A stretch of DNA of 64,000 nucleotides from Pseudoscleropodium purum (GCA_963969395.1 OZ017800.1:14912479-14976478), one strand, 5' to 3'. Positions 35,739 through 47,859 are shown, numbered from the stretch's first letter. Numbers and translations are program-made. The notes: generated by a model not told the origin, from the sequence alone.

Positions 35739-37394
35739 TGTCGCAGCACAGGGCAGGTCAATTCCCCATTATACTCACAAAAATCGCTCTAGAATATAAC
35801 TAAGTGACTCTAAAGATCGAACCCACGAGATCCTGTGAAGTATCTAGCTCTATTAAGCAGTTAAGCTCAGTCAGTATCCCAATCTTACTTTCCGGTCCTA
35901 GATCTAGAACCAAAAATACCACCACACCGGATAACTATAGACCGGATTACTCCTTCTTCCGATCCTACTAACTATCCGGTCTGTACAAATATCCAAATCC
36001 CAGGATCTTACAACTTCCGGCCCTAGAAATCCGTCCTGACCAATCCGGTCCGGATGGTCATCATGTATCCGTAATCCTATCCGGTTTGGTTTTGCCTCTG
36101 TTTCACCATCAGAGGGGTCGCCGCTTAATTTTAAGAGTGGTAGGCCCACCACTCCTTCCGTGACTTATAGTGGCTGAAGACCCACTGTCCTACTTCCTAA
36201 ACTCCTAAGCTAATCCGGATCCGGTTTGGTCCTTCACAACAACCCAGATAGCAATCCGGGTTGTAGGTCACACAAAGACCCCACACTCGACCCTCTCATA
36301 CTACAACGACCTTGATGCTACTTCCGATCCGTGCGAAGATAGGTGGTTACAAGTGTACCCGTCCGTTCCAACATCAACTAAAGCCCTTCCGTTTGCCAAC
36401 TAAAGCGGTAAGACCTCACAGGAGATCGGACACTCGACCGGATTTCCCACCCGGGAGTTCTAGCACAGCTAAGGAATCCCTCCCTACCCGCCTAGCCTAA
36501 CAACGGCTTTCTCACCCGGAATCTCAAACTCTAGACGTGCTGAGGAACTAAGTTCACTCCCAACTCTTAGATACCTACTCACATGCACCTAGGATCGGAA
36601 AAGAAACACCAAGGGGAGAAATCACTCGCAAACCGGCTCGTACTATCCTAACTCCACATCATACAATCCTGTCGCGCTGGAGAGAGACACACAATGAGGA
36701 GAAGAGAAAGGTACAAGAAATTTGCAAAATGAAGACTCCCAGTTCCCATCGCAGGAACCGATTTATATACAAAGGGTAAAAACCCTAAAAGCACAAAAAG
36801 GAGCGGAAAACCCGTGGGGGGTCCGCCGCCACCCTAATCTAACTTCCGGCTAACCTAATACTTTTGAGCCGGATCCGGATCCGGATCCGGATCCGCTCCT
36901 ACTTCTAACTGAAATCAAAATCCTATCTACTCTACAACCCTAGATCCTATTGTCGGGCTTCCTCTCTCCGGAACTAGCTGCTCGAAGACTTCACTCAAGT
37001 TCCGGTTCCGTTCCTCACGTTCTTTCTCCGATCTCAATCGGAATCAAAGCCTACAACACACAAACGCGAAAACTCAACCACGCGCGCTCAAGGTCGAGTT
37101 TCTAAAAGGGGGTGCAACAGTGAAGGCTCCTCCTTATATAGTCTTTGGACCCTTTCCGGTTTGGTCATCATGAATCCGGTTCACCCATAATCCGGTCCTA
37201 GACCTAATCCGTGTTGCATTCCGTTTCCGACGATAGTTACTCCTGACCGGATTAAATCCAAGAGGCCCACTACTTCATGTTCTGTGCTAATTTTGAGTTT
37301 TCCTTCTCCACCTAATCGGATCCGGTTCCCTAATGGCTAGTTTCCGTTCCTATTTTGGTGCATACTAAGAAAATCAAAATTTTAAGCTGCGACA
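35739..37394 (-). mobile_element. Solo-LTR-like TG...CA element
   Basis: The insertion begins TGTCGCAGC and ends GCTGCGACA, with the 5-bp duplication ATGAC on both sides (35734-35738 and 37395-37399); the left arm has the single ATGAC-type site. On the minus strand a TATA box (TATATAAGG, near 37132-37140) is followed by a transcribed-looking region. CCCTCTGATGGTGAAACAG comes near 36105-36125, then CTCGTGGGTTCGATC near 35817-35831, typical of the U5 part of plant gypsy LTRs. CCGGA motifs are frequent, and a (GGATCC)n run lies at 36869-36895. At 1656 bp it is about the size of the neighbouring 3.5-kb element without its ORF. The 9-bp perfect terminal inversion is unusually long for an LTR. Confidence 0.75.
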
Positions 37395-38501
37395 ATGACA
37401 AATGGACATAATTGTACAAAAAAAAGATAGTCAAACTTAGTCCCCCAACATATAGATGAATCTTGCAACTCGATGAGGTAAATTCCCAAATTGACCTCTA
37501 AACTACTCAAAGATTACATTTTGAATTCAATTTTTATGTTCACTACTTCACTTTCATTCATTTCCGTTGCTCTCTATGAATGTGCAAGTTTAAGGGTCAT
37601 TTTGTCACTTCCCGTAGTGGATTTGTGAGGCTTTGTGAAGCTGCCAAGCATTTTCAATTCTTTTCTTACAAAATTCAAGTTTTGGTTTTGCTTATATGTG
37701 TTCATATTTTTGGAACCTTGAATGTAGATCTTATGACACTACAACCTCTAGTTTTTGAACTTTGTATAAATATTTTATGCTATGTTTTGAGACACATTCC
37801 TTTTTTTGCAATGCATGTAGACACTACCACCAATTCAAGTGTATCAATTTGTGTATGGTCTAGAACTTTGTACTTGTGTTGTTGCCGGTTAGTAATTGAC
37901 AATACTTTGTGTTTGACAATATTCGATGCTTAAAAGTACTTTGGTTTTGAATTTTTCAAAGTCCTTAGTGTTTGAATCTCCTTCTACTTGTAGAGTACTT
38001 TATCTTTGCAACTACTAGTAGTTGCTTCAATTTTCCACTTCCTATGCTGGCAATTATTACTTTGTATTTGAAAGTACTCTGGTTTTGAAAGTAGTTTAAT
38101 TTTTGGTACAAACTATTTAGTGCTTCAAATCCATTTCAATTTGGAAGTACTTTAGTATAGGAATCCACTTCCGGTTGTAAAATAGTTTATCTTTGCCTTA
38201 AACTACTTGAATTTTATATTTCTTGTTTTGGCAATGAATCTCAACACGTGTGGTTTTTAGAGATAAATGTCCCTATGACCATGTTTGAAATTCTTTTGTA
38301 GTTGGTTTCCATTTATAATGAACATAGGGTACACAAAAATAGTGTAAATTTTTGTGTTAAATAAAACATAGGGTTCATGAAATAAGAAGAATTTAGAAAG
38401 TTAGGTAAATATAGTCCTATAAAAATTTAAGAAATTTACCTACATACCTCCCATATAATTGGGGCTTGGTTGCATGTTACCAATGAACCTCCTATGCAGT
38501 G

Positions 38502-40620
38502 TATTGCACAAGCACCATCCTCACCTCCTTCAATGCCATCATCAACATCGTCATTAAACTCTAGAACGTTGTTGGCCATCTGAGAATGTGGTGAATGAGT
38601 ATTGTGGTTTATATAATTTGCTTTCAGAGAAGGCATACTAATATGTCCCTCATTGTCATTCATTGCATTTCTTAATAATTGCATATTATTTTTTATGCTA
38701 GGCCCTCTTCTCTCTATCGTTTGTATTGTATCCCTCTACATTTGTATAGCTGCACTACCTTCACCAACACCCTAGATTGCATTGAAAGTATTGACTTCCA
38801 TAGTAGTTGTTGGGATGTCCTCCACTCTTACTTGGATATGTTGGTTGTTGATGGACATACAAGCTGACAATGCAAACTCTTGCTTCCACTCTTAGTCTTT
38901 TGAAACCCCAGCTTCTACTGTTGGTGGTCTTTGAAGTCGGACATCATCCTCTGCCATTTGCGATGCCTCAACTTTGACAACTTCCTTTGTCTATTGTGCT
39001 CTGTAGACTCTGTTGTAGAACATCCATGCTACTTGCACTGATGAAGCTCCCTCCACCATCACGCTTTATAGACTCTATCATAGAAGAGTTAGTCCCCGAC
39101 CTCGATACCTTCTTTTGCAGATGTCCATCTTGCAACTGTATCTCCTTCGCGCAGGTTGATGTCAAGCCTCTATAATGCACCAATATTTGTTTCCAAAGCT
39201 TTAAATTGCTAGGGAGGATTGTTCTACTTTGCTAGGTCTTTCTACTAAGTGTTGTTGTGTAAAACCTTAGGTGGCCAAGCAATTGCCTACAATAAAATCA
39301 ATACGTCAAAGTTACCTTTACTTTCTTCCATATCAATGTCATTGAATTTGTCATCACAGTTGCTCTCTCTTCCTTTACGTGCAATGTCTTGATTGCTCAT
39401 GTAATCAATAGAAAAATATTGCATTGTAGTCAACAAAACCAATTTGATATTTTTTTATTTCCAGTATAGAATTTTGCATTTTCCAATACAAAATTCTGTG
39501 TTGGAAACAGAAAATATCAAATTGGTTTTATTGACCACATCACAATTTTTTTCTAGTGAGTCCTTATTTGGATTGCCAATGGATAAGTCAAGAATACTAT
39601 TGATGAAGTTGTACACATAGTCATTGACGCTCAGCATAGAATTACAATGCAACGAGGGGGTGTTCATCAAAATTTTGCTTATGTCTGTCATTTGTTGGAC
39701 TGCAATTCAAATGGAAGGGTGACTTGTGCTTGATGGGAGGTCTATTGACAACGGGCTTAGACTTTGGGATCATTGTCTTTCTCTAGTGATATGTGCATTC
39801 AATAGGCATGGCTTGTCAACACTAGTGTTGCTGCCATTTGAAAAAACTAGAGTTACAATTGGAATTGTCTCAATAGGATGTTGGAGCCTGAAACTACGCC
39901 AAGACCAAACATCATCCTTTGCAAGTTGGGAAGGCAAAGAAAACTTTAGGTGAGTATTCTAGCCATTTTAAATGAAATTTGTTTTGCATCCATTTTTTCC
40001 ACATCAAGGACAACAAAAAAATAAAGAGAGGAGAGATTGTATACCCATTTTTCTTTTAGAAACCTTGGCAATTTCGACATGTTGTTTGTCTTCAGTTGTA
40101 CTTGCTATCATAGTAGAATCAACTGACACTTCTTTGATAAAATTGTCATATCGGGATGAAATTAGTGCCTACAGTACCAACCTAAAACATGAGTTTTCTG
40201 TTGATAAAAATGATGGTGGAATGTAGCAAGTGGAGGATGTAATGGCTACTTCCAAATACCTTTTCTGAGCGGCACAAATTTCAAGTGGTTGACTTCTAGT
40301 AGGGCGACAATCTTGAATGTTTTTATACTACATGCACCTTCTTTTTCTACAAGTAATTGATGTAGTTTAGTCTCACAAGAAATGTCTATCATAGGAACAC
40401 ATTCACTACTATGGATGTCACTTGCCTTAGGCCTCAATAATACTCTTATTACTCCCAACTAAACTAAGTTTTGTGCTTTGTTTAGGTGGAGCTTCCATTT
40501 GTTCAATTGTCATTATTGCCTTGTCCTCGTCAACAATAATGACTATTTCTAATTTCATGTGTGAACTACAATCCATTTAAAGCACTTTTCACTTTCTCTA
40601 GCATGTGTAAGTTTGAGTCT
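38502..40620 (-). pseudogene. Decayed coding region, product unknown, ending in the right arm
   Basis: Minus-strand frames give several protein-like pieces in order: MKLEIVIIVDEDKAIMTIEQ (from 40558), SETKLHQLLVEKEG-type sequence near 40370, then a Ser-rich piece near 39170-38970 (KKVSRSGTNSSMIESIKRD, then GGSFISASSMDVLQQSL). VNTFNAIWGVGEGSAAIQ lies near 38780, and an acidic piece (NVLEFNDDVDDGIEGGEDGA) near 38560. The last frame (38684-38436) crosses the arm boundary and ends inside it with GGSLVTCNQAPIIWEVCR. Frames shift repeatedly, so the region is dead. No domain was recognised. Its tail is duplicated in the left arm at 24602-24660. Confidence 0.4.
39429..39535. repeat. Compact hairpin-forming inverted repeat
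   Basis: GTCAACAAAACCAATTTGAT at the left pairs with ATCAAATTGGTTTTATTGAC at the right, with further pairing inward (TCCAGTATAGAATTTTG against CAAAATTCTGTGTTGGA). The whole 107-bp unit folds into one long imperfect stem with a short loop. It may be a tiny MITE or a microRNA-like hairpin; no flanking duplication was confirmed. Confidence 0.55.
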
Positions 40621-42474
40621 CTTGTAGGAGCTATGATTTAGGGAAACTAAGTGTAGTAAGTGCTTTCATGGAATTTGGAATAATACTATCAACCTTCTTC
40701 ACAAGGGCTATTGTCTCAATAAAAGTGAGTATTTTAGCATTATAGTAACGGTTTCAAGATTAGGTGTTTCACAATGTGTTTATGGTTCATGCCTCTTGGA
40801 GATTATTGACAATTTTTTGCATTATCATTATAGGACATTTGGTATTAAGAAATTTAAATGAAACTAGGAATGAGTGCAATTTAATGTATCATGATCATAA
40901 TACATTATAGCATGTCATTGATTCTATAAAAGGATTGGGAAACTACTTTTATGGAATTTCTATGTGTGCATTCTATTTATAAATATGCTATGTATTTCAT
41001 GATTAAAGAAAAATTAAGACATTTTTTGGGCAAATTTGATCTTGCACAAGGGATGGTTATACTTCCCTGTCATATGACTTCAAACTCCTTGGTTGCCTAA
41101 CTATTTTCCTTCTTTACTACTATCGTATGGCACCACTACCACTTTTGTTAGATTGCGTGAGATTCAAACCCAGCCATGAACTGCTACTGTGACTTGCTCT
41201 TTTTACTAATTCACTTCAAAGGGCTAATTTTCTAAAGTTTGATTGCAATGTATATCTCCTTAATCATGCTGCCCTATAGGCAAAAATATCTACTTTTCAT
41301 GCTCCAACTTCTCTTTTAATGCAAATTCAAAATATTCTCATCCCCATGTTCTATGAAATTTTTGGCCACAAACTTGCAAATCTTCAATCATAAGTATTTG
41401 CCCAAAAAATCTATACAGCCAAAAAAAGTTGACTGGTCCTTTAGGAGTTAATGTTTGAAGTACAATTAATTAATTTTTGTACTATCACAAATTTAGGTTT
41501 AGTATAAATGTACTTATTGTATCAAATATAGAATTTGATTGTTGCAATTCTAGGAGCTAAATTCAATGTTCTTATATTTAGGTACTATCTTCATGTACTT
41601 TATTAGGATTTAGGGATCTAATTAAAAAAAAATCCTTAAAAATGTGTGATTTGAATTGGAGGCCCAAATTGTGGCTATAGAAGGTTTTTTAATTTGTAAT
41701 TTGTAAATCTATAAATAAAATACTTTTGATTTGTATGGGCCACTATTGAATTTTGGTATAAATGATATTTTGGCTCCATTCTACATACATTACATATACC
41801 AATTTGTATACATTATATACCAATCTACATACATTAGTATTTTATGGACATGTTGGAATATCAAATAGAAGGGAACTTCTATCATATGATTATTCTTCTA
41901 GGCTTATGTATAACCAAGGCTCATCTAAAAGCAACCATGTGTGAATATATAATTTATTTTGGCCTAGAATTTAGATGTCTCTCCAACTCTTCTAACATAC
42001 ATGTGTTTCAACTATCTCCAATCTGTGAGAATTTCATATGAATAAGCTATTTTTCCCTTTTTATCACTTTTTGGACTATCTTGCAAAAGATTGTCTTCAA
42101 CAAGATTCCTCTACCTTGAATCCTTGCCAATATATGCTTTCCCCTCTAAAAAGTCAAGTTTTAGTTTCATCAATTCTTTTTCTCTTCTCTTTTGAAGATT
42201 CAAATACCTAATGAAAGCCCAAGTACAAATATACATCCCTAATATTCCTCAAACTTTACATAATTGTATACCATGTCATTTCATAATGGATGAACATTCT
42301 TGATCACAAAAATCATAATTTACTTTTCATATGTTCACCTTCACTCATATGTTGTATTTTTATTGTTTCTTGTCCTTTTTCTGGCCTATTTCTTATATTT
42401 GTATTTACATGTGGCTTGTATAGTGTTTCATAGTTCTTTGTTTGTCAAGGAAGACATTGACCTTTGTCAAGCTA
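40621..42474. other. Intergenic, nothing recognised
   Basis: AT-rich spacer. Short frames at 41762-42041 and 42300-42578 show no family signature; the latter runs into the palindrome. Confidence 0.4.
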
Positions 42475-42630
42475 CAAATGTGAAGCCACTTCAAATGATG
42501 TCATTTCCTTTACCATATTATAATAATCAAAATTCACCTAAATTATATATATATATATATAATTTAGGTGAATTTTGATTATTATAATATGGTAAAGGAA
42601 ATGACATCATTTGAAGTGGCTTCACATTTG
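42475..42630. repeat. Perfect 156-bp palindrome
   Basis: Two 78-bp arms are exact reverse complements with no spacer; the centre is an (AT)n run at 42545-42560. Each arm begins CAAATGTGAAGCCACTTC from the outside. The bases just outside (42474 and 42631) no longer pair. It would form a complete cruciform. It may be a snap-back transposon product, a very young fold-back element, or an assembly or cloning artefact. Confidence 0.92.
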
Positions 42631-43377
42631 ATGCCTTCTCATTGCCATGCCATGTAAATTATAAAGAAAATAGTACATTCAAGAATTTAATCGATTTTAA
42701 TGTTTTTTTTCTTTATTTTGCACTTTAAATTATATTATGTCAAACAGATTGGGTTTTCTTGAGTCTCAAGATGAAGAATCTCAACTAGAGCAAAAATTTG
42801 AATTTTTTTATTGCAATTGCTGGATCAACTTATAATACCACAAAGTCTTTTATTGACGCATGTGCATTTACAAAATGAAGTTGGGACCATCTTGACCACT
42901 AAAACCAACCTTATGTGAAGCAACAATGGTACGAGAATCTTCAACGCAATGCTCAAGCATTGTTAATCTTATTGTAAGTTGGTTGCGTTGAGCTCGATAG
43001 TTGTGAAGTGATGCTTAAAAATATTTTGAAGGTTTAAATGACAAACAATACTATCTCATAGTTAGACCTATCAAGGAAAATCATATTTACCAACAATGGT
43101 TAAACGACTGGTTAATTGTTTAACCAAGGTGAATCATGCAAATTATATTGTTGCTACCATCAAAGTTCTTGTGGATGGAGTGATATTCCAATTGAAATTC
43201 TATTTTTTTTTATCTCTATTAGACATATGTTAGTTCCTAATTTTTTTATTCCATATTTAGAATATTCATCTAATTTAATTTTAAGTGTATGGTGTAAGAG
43301 GAAAATACATAGATAGTTTGCCTTCTAGTAACTTTGGGGTGATTTATCTTCTAGCTAAAGATATGCAATAAGTTTTA
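42631..43377. other. Intergenic, nothing recognised
   Basis: AT-rich spacer between the palindrome and Tc1-like copy B. No coding frame recognised. Confidence 0.4.
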
Positions 43378-45004
43378 TAGTGACTCACAAAAGTACTTGG
43401 CCACACTTTGTAAACATGAAAATTTGACAATATCTTTTGAATTAATGACAATTAATTGGTAAAATTAATCAAAATACCACATTTGTTGTGAAGAACATGT
43501 GGTCAAAATTTTATTCAAAGAAAATTAAATGTAAGCAAAAATTAAAAGAAATGTGTAACAACCATGGCCAAGAATTTATATGGATTACAAAGAAAATCAT
43601 GATAATACAAACAAAACTTGAAATGGAAAGGCAATAAGTACCAAATGATACATTTTGTACAATTGCTATAAGTCTATTGATGTGTGTATCTACCCTTTGC
43701 TATAAGAAGATCAACCACCCTTGTTGTCATTGTACTAATGAGTTTTTAGACAAATTCTACTTCAATGCTCTATCAAACAACCTAGATCTTCTCCTACAAG
43801 TCATCTATGCTTGTGGGTGAACTACCAAACAACTTTAAGTGTCTGTCTACTTCATTCCACAAGTGCTCAATGGGATTTAGATCAAGAGATTGTGGCGACC
43901 ACTCCTTTAAAGAAAAATCATGTTAGCCTAGCCAGTTGTATAAGACCAAATGTATGCTTTGGATCATTATCATGTTAGAAGATTACTTTTGCCTCATCAA
44001 GACCTTGTCTCTCAATGGTATTCAACAATTGTGAATCCAAAATATCAAGATAAACTTGCGAATTCATCTTGCCATCAATATAGTAGAGATTTTCCAAACC
44101 AACCCAACTTATACATCTCCAAACTATAATGCTACCACTACCATGTTTAACCATAGGTTGCACATGACAATTATGAAGAGGCTTTATAGGATTTTTCCAA
44201 CACTATTGACGGACATCAAAACCAAAACATTGAATTTGGACTCATGTGACCAAATGACATGGCTCTAGTCTTTGTATCACAATCTTGTGAAGCCTTTGCC
44301 CACTAATAACACCTTTGTCAATGCTTCTTTGTCAACAACGGGTTTTTTTCTTCACTCTTGCTCCAAGTCCTTGCCACCAGAAATTGCACTGGACAATCTT
44401 ATCACTTAAGCAGAGACCCTGGGCTCGTAATTTATAACCAACCACCGCCGCATTGCTAAATTTTGCTCATTCAACATCCTCACAACAAGCCTCTCATCAT
44501 GAATGCTCAATAGATGTGGTCTTCCTGATCCATTGCGACCTAGCACCTTTCCATCTTCTTGGAATTGTACTAAAAAGCTTCTAATTGTACTACAAGGAAT
44601 GTACATATGACCAACTATGGAACGTTGTGACAATCCTTGCTCATTTAATGCTAAAACTTGGAAATGCTTAGGCAAACTTGTTTTCTTCATCTTGACTATT
44701 GAAAAATGTAAAGAGTCTCAACCTATGACTTTGGGAAGCTCTCAAAGATCTTTAAGCACATAGAAAAGACAACTGAAAGAAGGATTCACTAAAATCAACA
44801 TAAGTAGTTAGCCACCTTTAAGATTCTCTCGGCTACTCCCACAAAAATGTACCACTTAAATCATCAACAAGAAACCAACTAATATTGCATTGAATGACGC
44901 CAATTAACCATAATTAATTTAGGCGGCTAATTTGTAATCCATTCTCTCAAGCTGCATGCTAAATGTAATTCTGTTGGGTGGCCAAGTATTTTTATGAGTC
45001 ACCG
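43378..45004 (-). mobile_element. Tc1-like (Tc1/mariner, DD34E) transposon, dead copy B
   Basis: The left end reads TAGTGACTCACAAAAGTACT and the inverted right end reads CGGTGACTCATAAAAATACT; both continue TTGGCCAC. The TA target duplication is intact on both sides (43376-43377 and 45005-45006). Length 1627 bp. It is oriented opposite to copy A and is better preserved. Confidence 0.88.
43674..44690 (-). pseudogene. Tc1-like transposase, decayed
   Basis: The first 94 codons (44690-44406) are open and read as a Tc1 helix-turn-helix region: LPKHFQVLALNEQGLSQRSI, then IPCSTIRSFLVQF and GSGRPHLLS. Further on SHVIWSHESKFNV shows the first catalytic Asp changed to His. HGSGSIIVWRCISWVGLENL follows, then DGKMNSQVYLDIL. 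HDNDPKHT keeps the second Asp, and SLDLNPIEHLWNEVDRH keeps the catalytic Glu. About 34 codons separate that Asp and Glu, allowing for a small indel, which places the copy in the DD34E group. Several stops and frameshifts make it inactive. The known plant mariners are DD39D. Confidence 0.88.
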
Positions 45005-47083
45005 TATGGTCAAAATAAATGACAATGGATGATAGGAGTCACATGGTCAAGGTATGAACTAAAGTCTACTTCATTTATGTGGTTAAAGTAGAAGATAAGG
45101 TAGAGAAAAAAGGGAATATTATTCATCATTTTTCTTGTTGTTGTTTATAAAGTTCAAATGTTTAAGCCTTAAGGAGTCATAATATGTTTTTTTTTTATGA
45201 ATGATGGAATGAAATTTTTATTAGTTGTATATTATAATGTTGTATTTCTAAAAACATCTTACTTGATTGATTTAGATTTGGCATTCAAAAATTGTGCTAA
45301 TTTGAATGGAGGAGGGGCTATTGCCTCCCATGAGAAGGGCAAAGATTTTGACCAACTATAGAAGATGGACAAGTTTTTTACTTATAATAAATTTGAAAGG
45401 ATGTAGAGAATTTTGTTAGCTTTTTATAAAGCTATTATTCATTCTATTTGAAGTTTATATGAATGAGTTGTGAGTGTTGAAGTAAAGGAGGGTCTATTGC
45501 TTTCAATTTTAAGAGCCAAAACTTCAAGCAACCATAGAAGCTAGATAGAGTGTTAAATTAATTTGAAGTTTACAAAAAAAAATAAAAAATTGTATTAGCT
45601 TTTCAAAAAACTATCACTCATATCATTTGAACTTGTAAAATTTTGGTGGCATTGAACCAAAATTCAACCAAGGAGTTGAAGATTGGAAGAGGCTTTAAAG
45701 ACTTGTGTATAGTGGCTTGTAGCTTTTATTTTTTTTTAAAACTTTGTTGTTGTGAGTAGCATTGGTCAAACTATTGCTAAACTTCATTTTGTATCATGGA
45801 GACAAAGTGGGGTTGATGGCCCTCATGTGAGAAACTTATTCTATTTTCATGGTGAAGTTGAATTGATGACCAATAGATTATAAACTTGAAAGTTTAGGAG
45901 TAATTTTCACTAGCAATATCTTCTAGTGCACCATCAATTCTATCTATCCTGTATTCCATGATTTCTTATTCCTATCCTAACTTATGAATCAACCTAAAGT
46001 CCAAATATGATAGGCCCATGGAAAGCAGTTCCACGACAATGTAGAATATTTAACTAATAAGATTCAAGATTTTATACAACTATATCTACTTGTGTTTTTA
46101 AGCCATTCTTAGTCGCAACCAAAATCCTTGTGATTTCTAGAGGCAAACCTTTCTCTACACAACACCATTCTATTGTAGGAGATGGACGTTGAAAGAGCAC
46201 AAGATTTATACGAGTTCCTATGCAAATTGGATTGTTTGAATGCCTCAATTAGACAATGGAAAAAGTGCGAACCAATATTTCATCCAAGTACTTGGTGTAT
46301 GTCCATATAGTAATAATGGATGAAGAGAACTTTTTGCTTTGATTGCATCTATGTGTTGTTTATTGTAAGGAAGAAAGAGAGGCTTAGAATTACATTGTAG
46401 ACTCTATGCTTTGATCATTGTCCAAGTTATTTATTCTGACTTGCAAACCAATGTTAAAAGAAGTAAAATCAAAGGACTTGATCATCATTACATATTTCAA
46501 TAAATACCTCACAATATTCATAACGGACTTCTATATTCCCTCTAAAATCAATGAAAAACTTGTAGTAGTGATGTTACACCTTCTTTTTTATAAGAGAAAG
46601 TGATTTTTAGGAAATTCTTGAAGTTGGCATTCATCCAAGAGATCGAAGTAGATCAACTTGTCATAGTGTTAGTACCTTGGCAACAAAACATTCATGTGCA
46701 ATGGATCAAAAGGAACTACTTCTTCACAATGGCTACATAGTTGTATTTACATGGAAAACAAGAAAAGACTTCATTTAAGGCAAAAACACATTGTTAAAGA
46801 TATAGAAGTTGAATCTATAAGCATCCTCAAGATTATCGATCATTTCAATAAAGCAAATCAAGGACAGTCATTGTCATCATTATAACTTGAATTGGGACCT
46901 CCAGGCAACAAGATTTTGCAATTTTAGGTTCTATGCATTACTTTGTAGTAGGCACGGTGAGTCTCTTCTTTTTTGTTTCAACACTAATGTAGCCTAGAAA
47001 GGAACTTATTATTGAGAAACTATGTAGTTCTTCTATAAATGATGTCTAGAATTACTTATCACTTGAATGGCAATTAACAAATT
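45005..47083. other. Intergenic, nothing recognised
   Basis: AT-rich spacer. Short frames at 46418-46603 and 46694-46885 show no family signature. Confidence 0.4.
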
Positions 47084-47859
47084 CATTACAACAAAATGGG
47101 TGTCTTATGACTATAATATATAATTTCAATGAGTCACAAAATCTTGAAATATGACTCAAGTAGGAATCATTATAGATGAAGCGCAATTTGATAAAGTCCA
47201 ATCATTATTAACTAATTGCTTTGGACATTAATCATATTTATAAATACGATCATATTTTCTTAGCATAGCATATGTGTTGATTGGCCTTTGAGGCTTAACT
47301 TTCTTCTAACTTGCCTAAGCAAAGGAAAAAGTCTACTTGGCATGTGACTTTGTATAGTCATATTTTTCAATTGATGTGGAATATGACTGTAGTGAATTAT
47401 ATTTTTGGCTGACATGGTAGTACTTGGTAATTTTTATGGCTGAAGGTAGTTATATTTTTGGAAGTGATAAGTCACATTATTTGGCAAGATTACAAGTATT
47501 ATATGACTACAATGAATTAAAATTTGGACAATATGCAATTTGAATTATGACCTATGGAAGTGATATTTTTGATTGCTAACCTAGTCATATATCTTGGATG
47601 TGTATGCACCATTTTTGGTTGGGGTGAACAATGTCTATAGTAGTTCTTATTTTTTAGAATAATATAAAGATAATGGCTTTTCCAACACTTTTGTATTATT
47701 GTGAGGAATACAAAAGCCACTTTGTTATTATTTTCTTTATTGTTTTGCAAGTAGAATCCAACAACTTTGACATTCTAGCTTGTTGTACCCACATGTACAA
47801 TCAACAAGGTCAATTTCAATGAACAAACTATAATGCTCAACCTTCAAAGAAATAAGAGT

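Larger units (their letters stand above)
30345..38501 (-). repeat. Right arm of giant inverted repeat, expanded by insertions
   Basis: Reverse complement of 24602-27429, interrupted by a hAT MITE (30955-31358), a 3.5-kb TG...CA element (32020-35538) and a 1.66-kb TG...CA element (35739-37394). Subtracting these and their target duplications leaves about 2.5 kb, matching the left arm. The 117-codon open frame at 37580-37933 is identical in translation to its mirror at 25170-25523. The arm also has two extra units of a 24-bp tandem repeat absent from the left arm. Confidence 0.93.

Noticed and set aside
35739..37394. DNA transposon with terminal inverted repeats TGTCGCAGC
   Set aside because: The 5-bp duplication, TG...CA ends, TATA box and U5-like motifs fit a solo LTR better; the 9-bp inversion is noted as odd.
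24602..38501. Giant inverted repeat as an assembly fold-back artefact
   Set aside because: The arms carry different, cleanly bordered insertions with target duplications and scattered substitutions, which an artefact would not have.
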